Shown piece by piece: positions 44,650 to 53,614 of a DNA stretch of 53,614 bases. Source of the stretch: Gnetum montanum (taxonomy: Eukaryota > Streptophyta > Gnetopsida > Gnetales > Gnetaceae); NCBI GenBank assembly GCA_015680685.1, contig MNCI01004138.1, forward strand, positions 16,262 through 69,875, given 5' to 3'. The stretch's first letter is position 1, and every line of letters starts with the position of its first letter. The position numbers were made by a program, and so were the translations under genes. The notes beneath the pieces were generated by a model, which was given only the letters and a program-made list of their open reading frames with translations, searched no databases and was not told where the DNA came from.

Positions 44650-46130
44650 GAAGGATGAGAATGTTGAAATTCAGGAGAAGTGTAAGGTACCCAAGGTGGT
44701 GGTCCTATTGGTAAGGATATGGGTTGATGGTATTAACGAGAATGATAATAATGTGGTGAGATAGAGGATGTTGACCTGGTTGGGGAAATAGGATGTTGGA
44801 CTTGATAAGCACTTGGGTTCAGATGATAGGAAGGGTGTCACCAGTTTGGTTGTGGCTTTCCCCACAATTAGGATTTTTGCCACTATGATTGAACATAGTA
44901 TTTTTGTACAAACTCTGGATGTAACATTCTTTCTCAATGCTCATGTAAATGTGACAACATTGGGCATTGATCTTTGGGGTGATCGTACAGGAAAACGTTA
45001 CATTGATATGTTTGATTGGCAATTAAGTTCTTATTCTCTTCTACCCTTCTTTCCAATTGCCTAGTTTTTCCTGTTTCTTGGTTCTTCATGACTCAACCTC
45101 CAATAATATTAGCGTATTCTCCACATTTTTCATCTATCCACTCCATCATCTTATTGATCTTTACCTCAATTTCATCCAAGGATTATAGTACTGGCAAAGA
45201 TGGTTCCACCTCCTTGTCGTGAGTTGATTTTTTCTTTTTATTATCATGGGCCCTTGTTGATTTAAGGTTTTGGGCCTGTTGAGATTTTTTGATGTTCTCC
45301 CATTTGGCCATTTCTTCTTCTTCTTTTTCTAGTCACTTAATAAGCTCTTTGAATTGATGATTTGTAGTTCATATAGTTGACCTAGGGCATACATCCCTAA
45401 GGTTTCCCTTGTTTCATTACAGAGCCCATCTATGATATGGTACATTAGCCTCTCCTCAGAGAACCCATGGCTTGGGCAATTATTTAACAGTGCATAATAT
45501 CTTTCTAAGGCCATTTCCAAGGGTTCATTTTGTGCTTGTTTCCATTCTTGGATTTGTCTCCTCAAGGCTAACACTCTACCTTATGTTTAATATCTTTCGT
45601 TGAAGAGTTCTACCATTGTTCGCCAACGTTGAATTGATTTTTGTTTTAACGACCTATACCATACTTTTTCTTGGCCAACAAGTGTCGTAGGAAAGAGCTT
45701 AAGTTTTTTCCATCCATTATCAATATTATTCCATCTACAAGCATCATGGAAGGATTGTAAATGATGGTGTGGATCTAAATCATAGCCTCCTAAAAACTTG
45801 GGAAAGTTCTTTAAATCAAGCATGGGTAGATGACTTTCCTTACAATGCCTATGGGATATTTGAACAGCCTCTTGTATATGCATTAGGCTCTTAGTCGTCA
45901 ACAAGGGTTCATTGTCACTAAGTAGGTTATAATTTTATGAGTCGGGACAATGTTGTCTTTGTTCATGTTTGCGTTCTTGACTTTGCCCATGGGTTCGATT
46001 TTTATTTCTACACCAACCCCTTGAGGAATAGTCATCCATTCTTGGGGATGTTCCCTCTTCACTAGAGGTGTTTGAGTTGGATGACAAAACTCCTTAAGTA
46101 TCGTTGGGGTGTTTAACAACATATGAAACT
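44650..46130 (-). pseudogene. Element E gag, decayed Athila-like
   Basis: Minus-strand gag related to that of element D. 45904-45329 in one frame: NFPKFLGGYDLDPHHHLQSF, LKLFPTTLVGQEKVWYRSLK, two TAA codons near 45585, then LALRRQIQEWKQAQNEPLEM and YHIIDGLCNETRETLGMYAL. D has the matching blocks GGYNADPQHHLQAF, LKLFPRTL and DGLRNETRRTLGTYAQ. Upstream 46122-45898 holds the decayed N-terminus. Downstream near 45000 a YDHPKDQCPMLSHLHE segment matches YDHPKGCCPIISHLQE of D, then a Pro-rich tail to about 44650. Stops and shifts throughout. Confidence 0.85.
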
Positions 46131-46301
46131 CCTACATAAGATTGAGTACTCCAAACTCCTTTGTTGATTCTCCAATGAATTGCCTTACTAGATGTTGCAT
46201 TATCATTGTCTTGTGAAAGAGACATTGTTGTGAACTGTGTGTGACTTAACTTAATTTAATTTCTTTGACTGAAAGATATATTGTTAATACCCTATTACAG
46301 T

Positions 46302-46360
46302 GATCTTGTACCCAATATCAAGGGTCCGATAACAAGACTTGACAAACCATGATTCATCAA
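46302..46360 (-). repeat. 5' LTR stub of element E
   Basis: ATCTTGTACCCAATATCAAG through CAAACCATGATTCATCA matches the right end of 8102-9049 (about 8985-9049). Everything from here to gag, including the primer site, is deleted. Followed by ATAAT. Confidence 0.8.
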
Positions 46361-46365
46361 TAATC

Positions 46366-46409
46366 TAAAGACAAAGTTAACCTATGTAATAAATCATAAC
46401 CTTGATAGC
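46366..46409. other. Short host segment between elements E and D
   Basis: Forty-four bases with no feature. The last five, ATAGC (46405-46409), should recur after the D 3' LTR beyond the window if D is a simple insertion. Confidence 0.6.
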
Positions 46410-46433
46410 TGATGAGACGCAACCTGCATGTGC

Positions 46434-46473
46434 CGCGATATCGCGTACGCGATATCGCGTACGCGATATCGCG
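46434..46473 (+). promoter_or_regulatory. 40-bp perfect palindrome of GATATC boxes in D U3
   Basis: Three copies of CGCGATATCGCG joined by TA; the whole is its own reverse complement. It ends about 15 bases upstream of the TATA box. The solo D LTR and the E LTR have two to six degenerate GATATC boxes at the same place, suggesting a family enhancer or silencer site. Confidence 0.8.
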
Positions 46474-46488
46474 GTCCACCATCATATC

Positions 46489-46497
46489 TATAAATAA
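46489..46497 (+). promoter_or_regulatory. TATA box of D LTR
   Basis: CTATAAATAACAGG, conserved (inverted) in the solo LTR. Transcription should begin near 46520. Confidence 0.75.
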
Positions 46498-47449
46498 CAG
46501 GCGGCACTCCCTTCATTTCCCAATCCTGGCTAGAAGTAGCGAAGCTCTGGCAGATTAATCACTCCAGAGTTAGAATTTTTCCCATGTGCCAGCAGTAGGA
46601 GTCCTAGAGTGAACGGCTCTTTATTCGAGCAGCTTGTAACCTTAACCCAAGTTGTGTACGGCAATAAAGATGAACTTGATTGGATAAACTTTGCAGCACG
46701 TGGTTTCATTTATTGTTGTTTATTTATTGCTTTCCTATTGCGCACAAGTACGACTTGATTACGAGCGTCTACAGACGTGTACGGCTAGTCAAGAAATCAG
46801 CTGCTTGTCGCAACGCATGAGTACGACTTGATTATGAGCATTGGCTGCTTGGTAACCCAGTAGCGTATTCCAGGATTCTGCACTTGGTAATCCCAGTGGT
46901 AGTCCAATGTGTACGGCTAGTCATGGAATCGGCTACTCATTGCTAGGCTAGAATGTGTGATAAGTACGACTTAGTTACGAGCACCCATGGGTGTGTACGG
47001 CTAGCTAAGGAATCGGCTGCTTATCACACTTAAGCTAAATAGGTGCCTCAGTACGACCACTTCGACCACTTGCGTTACGTGTGGTGATCCTAGTGACGAT
47101 TAGCATTTGGTAAGCCACAGTTGCATAGTTCAGGGTGTGTCCAGTAAGTGGGAACGGATGCTGATGGTAGTTAATTTAGACTTAGATCATTGGTTAGAGT
47201 TAGTTAGTTTCTCAACCCTTTCCTCTGATAGCATAGAAGATAAACCTAAAAATACCAAAAAAATCACATACCTCAGACTTGCTTAACCATACACCGTGAC
47301 ACTTACAAGCAAGCCTGGGAAGACAACGAACGATTAACCCCAAGTGTTTCTTGTGGCGTTAAGGCATTTAGTCTATGGAGTTCGACCGGATCGCGCGTGC
47401 ACGCTCGTATTCGTATGGTTGAGTGTAGGGGTACCTCGCCACTCATCAT

Positions 47450-47467
47450 TGGCACCGTTGTCGGGGA
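47450..47467 (+). promoter_or_regulatory. Primer-binding site of D, tRNA-Asp type
   Basis: TGGCACCGTTGTCGGGGA, two bases after the LTR. It differs by two transitions from TGGCGCCGTTGCCGGGGA, the site complementary to plant tRNA-Asp used by Athila elements. Confidence 0.88.
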
Positions 47468-47594
47468 CTAAGTGTTTTTTCGCCAATTGAACATAAGGGA
47501 TATCACTCACATCGTTGTGAGCCTACAACGAACCTTAGGGTTAATCAGTTAATTCAGAACATAAATAACGATGAAAATTAGAACACCATTAGAA

Positions 47595-49550
47595 ATGGCT
47601 TCTTCGCATGCAATCAACTCACCTAAGGACAATATAGGAGAAAGTCAGGATCATATGCATAACTGAAATCAACCATGTCCTCAACAATCCAAAGTCACAT
47701 ATACCCATCCCGATGAGTATGTGCCGGATTTTACCTTTGTTTTCCATCAAGATGAGCAACTGCGGTGGAGAGACATGTAAGGTAACATCGTGTTACCCCC
47801 AGATCGCTCTGCTCCCAATATGCTTTTCCATGCCTTGGTACAGATTGGCATGCATGAGCTGTTCACAGAATACGTTTTGGATGACCATGACATGAGGGAT
47901 TATCAACCCACAAATGCCCAATGTATTCGAGATGCAAGGCAGGAGAGCCAACATTCACTATTGAAGGTCAAGGTTCCCCACGTCATTAGTGAAATAGGAG
48001 GAGAGGAACCCCTCATGATGGGTTTCTTAGAAAAGGATGTTTCCCCTCCTCACTCTAGTGAAGAGGTTAGGCGTCAGGGCCTCAGGTCAATGATACATAT
48101 TCTAGGCTCTGATCCCCGTGAGCACCAGCTGTTCACGGTAGGGACAACTACTCACACTAATGACGGCCTCATTGATCGTCACAACGATTGGGGCCGAAGC
48201 AGCCAAAGAGAGGACAAGAAACATCACCATAGTGATGTATCCCCTTCTTCTTCTCCTTCATCTCATCATTCATCCTCTCCTTCCACAACTGGGCGCAGCC
48301 ACCACGAGCATAACGCGGAGAGTAAAGGTAAAAGAGATCAAATGCCTCGCCAGGAAAGTCGAGAGGAGTTAGGACAAGGGCAAGGACGTAGGGAGAATAG
48401 GGAACCACCACGAAGACATCACAGACATCATGAAAGAGATGATCATGACGAACCCCTATTCGCAACCCGAAGCATGCTTGATATTAGAGAGGTAGTTAGG
48501 ATTCCCATAAGGCATTTAAAGGACAGTAGGATCAAGCGTTTGGACATAAATAATATCCCACGTTTTGAAGGGGGATACAACGCTGATCCTCAGCATCATT
48601 TACAGGCATTCCACAATGCCTGTGCCTTGCAGAACATAGATAATGAGTGGCAGAAACTCAAGTTGTTCCCTAGGACACTCACCAAAGAAGCAGAGAGCTG
48701 GTACCGGTCCTTAGAACCGGAAACCATCAGGACGTGGAGTACGATGCTTGAGTTATTCAACAACAAATATCAAACGTACTCCAGAGTGTCCAATTTGTGT
48801 AAGCAGATCCAAGGCTGGAAACAAGGAGCTTATGAATCCTTAGATGCTGCCATGGTCTGTTATTACACACTGCTACATCGTTGCCTAGGCAATGGGTACA
48901 CTAAATGGGATCAACTTCGCCACCTTGTGGATGGGCTACGAAATGAAACGAGAAGAACTCTTGGGACTTACGCCCAAGGGAGACTCTCCCAATTAAGAGC
49001 CCATGAAGTTGAAGTTTTGTTGGAACAAGTAGCGCAAGAAGAGGGTGAGCTACGTAAAAGAGAAAGTGCGGAGGAATACAACCGCGATCCCTCCCTTCGC
49101 AAGAAGGGAGTGAAATTCTGTGATGAGGAGGATGAGTCACCACTCGAAGAGTTGGTGAACAGGAAAACCGTGCCGATCCAAAAGTTAACAACGGAGGTAT
49201 CGGCTAAGGTAGACCAAATGTGGGATTCCTTAGACTCACGAATAGAAACAGTTTTGAAAATCGTAGAGGAGTCTAAGGATGAGCAAAGTAGTGATAAAGG
49301 AAAAAACATGCGGAGAAACTTTAACCCTGCACATAACAAGGGTAAGGGAAAAATCTCTAACCCCGATGAGGCTGTAAATTCTAATTCAAACAATGATGGT
49401 GGATGTGCAGTCTGTTACTATGACCATCCTAAGGGATGTTGTCCAATTATCTCACATCTGCAGGAGTCTGGGGTGTATGCATTAAATCCAAGACTTAATC
49501 AACGGCAAACACCCCGAAGGTTACCTTATCCACAAGGTAACCCAAGGTAG
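47595..49550 (+). pseudogene. Element D gag
   Basis: Capsid/nucleocapsid gene. ATG at 47595 (MASSHAINSPKDN) opens the frame; TGA at 47664 and TAA at 47778 interrupt it, then it is open to TAG 49548. The start is chosen because it is the first ATG after the leader in the frame that runs through all later motifs. N-terminal third is polar with Ser- and Arg-rich stretches (48230-48430). The capsid domain (48520-49000) reads IPRFEGGYNADPQHHLQAF, LKLFPRTLTKEAESWYRSLE, FNNKYQTYSRVSNLCKQIQG and LVDGLRNETRRTLGTYAQG. A Glu/Lys-rich segment (49020-49300) and a small Cys/His cluster, CAVCYYDHPKGCC (49405), follow. Length and order fit Athila gag. Closest relative in the window is the E gag. Confidence 0.9.
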
Positions 49551-50072
49551 TTCCACCAACCCTTGACGTATTATCCAAGCGGAACGCCTCCGCAGGCCAT
49601 TGGACAACACCAGCAGTCATGGGGGATGCCACCGCCAATACATCAATACCCTCACCGGCAGCCTGCTCTTTACGGTTACTATATGCAGCAGCCGGTTCCT
49701 CCAGATAACTTTACGGGTCACGTCGAACCTCCATGTTACTACCAAGTTTAGGAATGTTATCGAACTTTCCCTCCTTCGGGAAATGTCCCATACCCACAGC
49801 ATCCTCCAGATTTTTCCGCATCTCTTGCACCTGCGGCTACACTACCAACTACCCCAACAAAGCCCAAAGTAAATCCCACTTAGCTGTGATAGCCCAACAC
49901 TGCGAGGGCCCCTAAACCTTCAACGGTTGGTTCTAACCATCGTTCACCAAAGAGACCCGTCCTTAGGACCAACAATCCAACTCAACCTTCGCCCTTACCA
50001 GCAGTCAGGCCTCCTAACGTCTCCACACCTAACGCAGTTTCGGGAAATCTTCCAGCAGCAAAATCACGTCCA
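49551..50072 (+). pseudogene. D gag-protease linker, Pro-rich
   Basis: Same frame as gag, continuing past TAG 49548. Rich in Pro, Gln and Tyr (PSGTPPQAIGQHQQSWGMPP; HRQPALYGYYMQQPVPP), then Pro/Ser/Thr. Interrupted by TAG near 49749 and a cluster TAG, TGA, TAG near 49881-49892. Leads without frame change into protease. Confidence 0.8.
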
Positions 50073-50633
50073 ATGCACACAGTTATGTTAACGCATACAG
50101 TAACTGACTGGATCAAAGTTGGCCACCTTCCAAAAAAATTATCGGATCCAGGAGTCCCCTTAGTTTACCTTCAAGTCGCTGGGAATGAACCCCATAAGGC
50201 TCTCCTTGATTCAGGCTCCGGGGTTAACTTAATTTCACAAAAATTATATAAGACCTGCAACCTACCTCCACTCAAGAAGAGCAATGTTCGCCTTGAACTG
50301 GTTGACCAGTCCCTCACTGTTCCTCTGGGGCAGGTTGAAGACATCGTTACAACTGTCGGTGGATGGTCATATCCAACCGATTTCCTAGTGATCGAAATAA
50401 ATAATGATAAAGGGGATTTCCCAATTATCATGGGGAGGGCATGGCTAAACACAATCAACGCCCGCTTAGGCATTCGCAACCTTTCCCTAGAAATATCCAA
50501 GACAAATACATTTGGGAAAATTAAGAAGAAAAGAGTTCCATGCATCGCATATAGTGGCACAGGATGTCATTGCATGCAGAAATCATGGGCGGTGCGAAGT
50601 TTAACATTGCCTGCATGCAATCAGTGTGCATAG
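50073..50633 (+). pseudogene. Element D aspartic protease
   Basis: Retropepsin that would process the polyprotein. Contains VPLVYLQVAGNEPHKALLDS, the active site LLDSGSGVNLIS (50206-50240), LELVDQSLTVPLGQVEDIVT, and FPIIMGRAWLNTINARLGI. Domain intact over 160 residues. A TAG at 50631 ends it, but the frame goes on through about 85 more codons (LQATATQQEDAQW-like spacer, 50634-50865) to another TAG before reverse transcriptase. Confidence 0.88.
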
Positions 50634-50866
50634 GACATTAATGTACAAAAGTGCCTATATGCAACAGCCACACAACAAGAAGACGCCCAGTGGCTGATGG
50701 CTGATAAAGATAGTAAACCAACTACGTGCATGGAACTGGCTAAGGGAGTAACTAGTGCTTACCTTGAAAGCGCAGACATATTGGAGCAAGTTCGTTGCCA
50801 ACTTCTAGCCCTTAACTCCAAAGACATTAATTGGGGGGAGTTGGAGATTCCTGAAGAGTTTAAATA

Positions 50867-51980
50867 GGAGCCCTTAGAGTTAAAACCGTTGCCCACCGGT
50901 TTGGAACACGTGACCCTCAAAAATGGAAAATCGGTGATCATCAACGCAAAGCTCGTACCCACACAAAAGGAAAGTTTTCTAAGGGTGATAAACAGCTGGT
51001 CGGCTGCCTTTGCTTGGTCGTATCCTGAAATAACTGGAATAGACCCTCGAATATGCCAACATAGGATTTATACAGACCCTTTTATGAAACCTCGCAAACA
51101 ACCCCAAAGGCGATTGAACCTGAAATTAAAACAAATTGTTAAAGAAGAACTAGAACAACTCCTCAAGGCCGGGTTCATTTACCCGATCGCTGACAGCGAA
51201 TGGGTTAGCCCTCTTGTCATTGTTCGGAAAAAAGGAGGTAAATGGAGAGTATGTATAGATTTTAGGCTGTTAAATATGGCAACATTCAAAGACACTTCCC
51301 ACTGCCATTTGTGGACCAAGTCTTAGACACTATAGCAGGGCACCGCTACTACAGTTTTCTGGATGGATATAGCGGATATAACCAAATACGCATTGCACCA
51401 AAAGACCAAGCCAAAACAACGTTCACCAGTCCTTGGGGAACGTTCGCATACAAACAAATGCCTTTTGGCTTATGTAATGCACCAGCCACGTTCCAACGCT
51501 TAGTTCTAAGTATCTTTCAACAACAAATAGGCAATGGAGTAGAAGTCTTCATGGACGACTTCTCCACCTATGGAACGAGCTTTGATCAAGCCCTCAACCG
51601 GTTAGAGCAAGTCCTAAAACGATGTGTTGAAACCAACCTTAAGCTCAACTGGCAAAAGAGCCATCTGATGGTTCAAGAGGGCATCGTGTTGGGGCACAAA
51701 ATTTCACAATCAGGAATCGAAGTGGACCCAGAAAAAATTAAAGTCATCCAAGGAATTACCCGACAACCGGAAACCGTTAAAGACGTAAGGTCATTCCTTG
51801 GACACACTGGCTACTACAGGAGGTTTATTACGAACTTTTCCAAAGTTGCCAAGCCATTGGTAGAATTAACAAAGAAAGATGCACCATTTGAATGGACCAG
51901 GGAGTGTGAACAAGCATTCCAAGCCCTTAAACAGAGACTTGTGGAAACTCCCATTCTACAACCACCTGATTGGTCTAGAC
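50867..51980 (+). pseudogene. Element D reverse transcriptase
   Basis: First part 50867-51290 in the gag frame: TGLEHVTLKNGKSVIINAKL, WSYPEITGIDPRICQHRIYT, AGFIYPIADSEWVSPLVIVR, KKGGKWRVCIDFRLLN. A single base is lost near 51292. The second part, in the new frame, has FLDGYSGYNQI (first catalytic Asp), KTTFTSPWGTFAYKQMPFGL, CNAPATFQR and the catalytic FMDD at 51548-51559, then LGHKISQSGIEVDPEKI and FLGHTGYYRRFI. All active-site residues are present. The frame loss alone would stop production. Confidence 0.92.
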
Positions 51981-51984
51981 CATT

Positions 51985-52350
51985 CCACATAATGACCGAT
52001 GCATCCAATTATGCTTTAGGAGCTGTACTGACACAATTAGATGAACAAAAACGACCTTATTACATCCATTGTACCAGTAAAAGTATTACCGGTGCACAAC
52101 TTAACTACACAACTACAGAAAAAGAATTAATGGCTGTTGTATTTGCACTGGATAAGTTTAGGCACTATGTATTGGGTTACAAAGTGTATATCCACACAGA
52201 TCATAGTGTGATTAGGTTCCTCATGAATAAGCCAACGGTTAGTCCACATATCATACATTGGCTGGTAATTCTTCAGGAGTTCGATCTCCCTATTGTAGAC
52301 CGCAAGGGCACCGAGAACGTCGTCGCCGATCACCTGTCTTGGTTGCGATG
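51985..52350 (+). pseudogene. Element D RNase H
   Basis: In frame with the second part of reverse transcriptase. HIMTDASNYALGAVLTQLDE (first Asp), TTTEKELMAVVFALDKFRHY (Glu), VYIHTDHSVIRFLMNKP (Asp), and VADHLSWL at the end. Complete, no stop. No second archaeal-type RNase H follows, unlike element B, consistent with Athila versus Tat. Confidence 0.9.
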
Positions 52351-52543
52351 GGACAGCAAAGAGGACGAATACGCGGTATCTGACCATTTTCCTGACAAAG
52401 CCCTCTTTGCTGGTGTAATAAATAATCAACCTACGGACGTAAATTGGTATAGCAGCATTCTCACCTATCTTACTTCACAACAAATGCCACAGAATTTAGA
52501 CTCTAGGAAGAAACAATAGTTTCTTCATAACATCAAATACTTC

Positions 52544-53614
52544 ATGGAAATTGGAGGACAACTCTATAAAGTCTGCTCTTATGGCCTAGTTCGATGGTGT
52601 GTTCCCGATCAAGATCAATTACAAGTTCTCCAGGATGCTCATGAGGGCCCCTGTGGGGGACACTATGTGGGGAGACGAACGGCCACTAAAATCCTGCTTG
52701 CAGGATATTATTGGCCAACGCTCTTTCGGGATGCCCATCATTTTGCTCAATCTTGTGAATGCTGCCAGCGCGATGGGGGAATGACTGCCAAGATGGAGGG
52801 TCCACAACAATGGATTCAACCTCTAGAACCCTTTGACATTTGGGGGATTGATTTCATGGGACCAATTACACCGATGTCCAACGGAAAAGCATACATAATC
52901 GTTGTTGTTGATTACTTAACTAAATGGGCCGAAGCAGCCGCTGTAACCGATTGCACATCATCTACAGCAGCCCGATTTGTACAGCAACAAATCGTTAACA
53001 GGTTTGGTGTGCCACGTGCACTTATTTTCGACAATGGAACGCTTTTTACAGGTGCAACCTTTAGAAAATTGATGCAACGCTTAGGGGTTGAACATAAACT
53101 GACCACACCTTATCATCCCCAAGCTAATGGCCAAGCTGAAGTTACTAATAGGGAGATTACCAGAATATTAACATGAACAATTAGCAAATTTAGGCGCGAC
53201 TGGAGCACGAAATTAAATGATGCTCTTTGGGCATATCGTTCCACTTGGAAGCTCCCTACAGGATATTCTCCCTATCAGCTAGTGTACGGAAAACTTCCAA
53301 AGCTACCTATACAGAGTGAGCTCCGTACACTATCCATGGCTTGTGAACTTCACCTGGATCTCGCCCTAGCACAAAAACAACGACTAGCAACTTTGAATGT
53401 GTTAGATGAGAATCGCTTGGTTGCACTCTCGTTAAATGAGTTGGACAAAGCACACAGTAAACAACAGCATGACTTAAGGATCTGAAGGCTTAGGTATAAA
53501 ACAGGAGATAAGGTTCTTTACTGGAACCCCACACATGTACCCCAACGTACGAAATTTCAGACCTTGTGGGAAGGACCTTACATTATTCATACTACCTTTC
53601 CCTCCGGGGCCATG
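52544..53614 (+). pseudogene. Element D integrase, incomplete at window end
   Basis: Same frame as RNase H after a TAG at 52517-52519. Zinc-binding HEGPCGGH...CECC (52640-52770). Catalytic core with all three acidic residues: WGIDFMGPITPMS, IFDNGTLFTGATF and PYHPQANGQAEVTNREI. TGA at 53174-53176 and 53483-53485 interrupt it. Then FRRDWSTKLNDALWAYRSTW, YSPYQLVYGKLPKLPIQSEL, and the C-terminal WEGPYIIHTTFPSGAM at the window edge. Inserts the DNA copy in an intact relative. Confidence 0.92.

Larger units (their letters stand above)
8102..46360 (-). mobile_element. Element E: Athila-like, gag-only, minus strand, split by element B
   Basis: The left end is a complete 3' LTR (8102-9049, inverted) followed by a polypurine tract. 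The right end is a stub of the 5' LTR ending ATTCATCA at 46360. ATAAT flanks both outer ends (8097-8101 and 46361-46365), tying together pieces 38 kb apart. Element B (9101-42107) sits 52 bp inside the left LTR. Without B, E is about 5.2 kb: LTR, short interior, gag related to the D gag, and the LTR stub. Most of the 5' LTR, the primer site and all of pol are missing. Joining the two halves rests on the matching duplication, the shared orientation and the shared LTR terminus. Confidence 0.72.
46410..47448 (+). repeat. 5' LTR of element D (complete, 1039 bp)
   Basis: Ends are perfect 7-bp inverted repeats, TGATGAG and CTCATCA. U3 holds a 40-bp palindrome, followed by a TATA box at 46489-46496 and AATAAA at 46663-46668. 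Modular repeats occupy 46745-47080. Reference copy for 1-801 and 17269-18168. Confidence 0.95.
46410..53614 (+). mobile_element. Element D: Athila-like Ty3/gypsy retrotransposon, 3' end outside window
   Basis: Complete 5' LTR, a tRNA-Asp-type primer site, then gag, protease, reverse transcriptase, RNase H and integrase in the Ty3/gypsy order. The FMDD reverse transcriptase, the LYKVCSYGLVRWCVP-like lead into integrase and the primer type fit the Athila lineage. Gag and protease share one frame; after a single-base loss near 51292, reverse transcriptase to integrase share another. About a dozen premature stops. All catalytic residues I can check in reverse transcriptase and integrase are kept, so this is the youngest element here. 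The rest of pol, any envelope-like ORF and the 3' LTR lie beyond 53614. Confidence 0.92.

Noticed and set aside
48160-48465. Short frames on both strands within D gag
   Set aside because: They overlap the 586-codon open gag stretch and have no motifs of their own.

Overview
The window is from the nuclear genome of a seed plant with a large, retrotransposon-rich genome. Every recognisable coding segment belongs to, or sits inside, an LTR retrotransposon, and I found no independent host gene, rRNA, tRNA or CRISPR array. The evidence is plant Ty3/gypsy lineages (Athila-like with a tRNA-Asp-type primer site; Tat/Ogre-like with a second, archaeal-type RNase H), a Ty1/copia element with an initiator-Met primer site, TG...CA long terminal repeats and 5-bp target duplications. 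Species cannot be resolved.

Layout. 1-801 is the 3' part of an Athila-like LTR (family D). 1271-7784 is a copia element with gag and an extra ORF but no visible pol. From 8102 to 46360 lies a nest up to four levels deep. A minus-strand Athila-like, gag-only element (E) is bounded by ATAAT on both sides. It is split by a 33-kb plus-strand Tat/Ogre-like element (B, 9101-42107, AGGAA/GGGAA). B is split by a collapsed minus-strand element (C1, 15152-18865, TTGAT/TTGAT) and by a gag-protease-only minus-strand element (C2, 24320-33052, ACAGG/ATAGG). C1 is itself split by a minus-strand solo D LTR (17269-18168, GTCAT/GTCAT). From 46410 to the end runs a relatively young plus-strand D element with LTR, primer site, gag, protease, reverse transcriptase, RNase H and most of integrase.

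The most interesting object is a gene on the minus strand inside B, between its protease and reverse transcriptase. It has its own TATA box and G-box, an ATG in good plant context, and eight exons. Six of the seven introns are 80-88 bp, and six of the seven junctions keep the reading frame, including one across a 9.8-kb intron that now holds C2. It encodes roughly 1,060 codons of unrecognised protein, ends in a coiled-coil-like region and an acidic, Gly-rich tail, and is decayed by premature stops. It is bracketed by tandem arrays built from a small stem-forming module (GGTC-N6-GACC or GGCC-N6-GGCC followed by TTAAACT). The same module recurs after integrase in B, at matching places in C2 and inside the C2 gag reading frame.

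How the parts work together: D carries the enzymes and both LTR signals but is broken by stop codons and one frameshift. B has dead reverse transcriptase and integrase active sites. C1, C2, E and the copia element lack pol and could only have moved with enzymes from relatives. Most premature stops can be explained by C-to-T change, as expected for methylated, silenced DNA.
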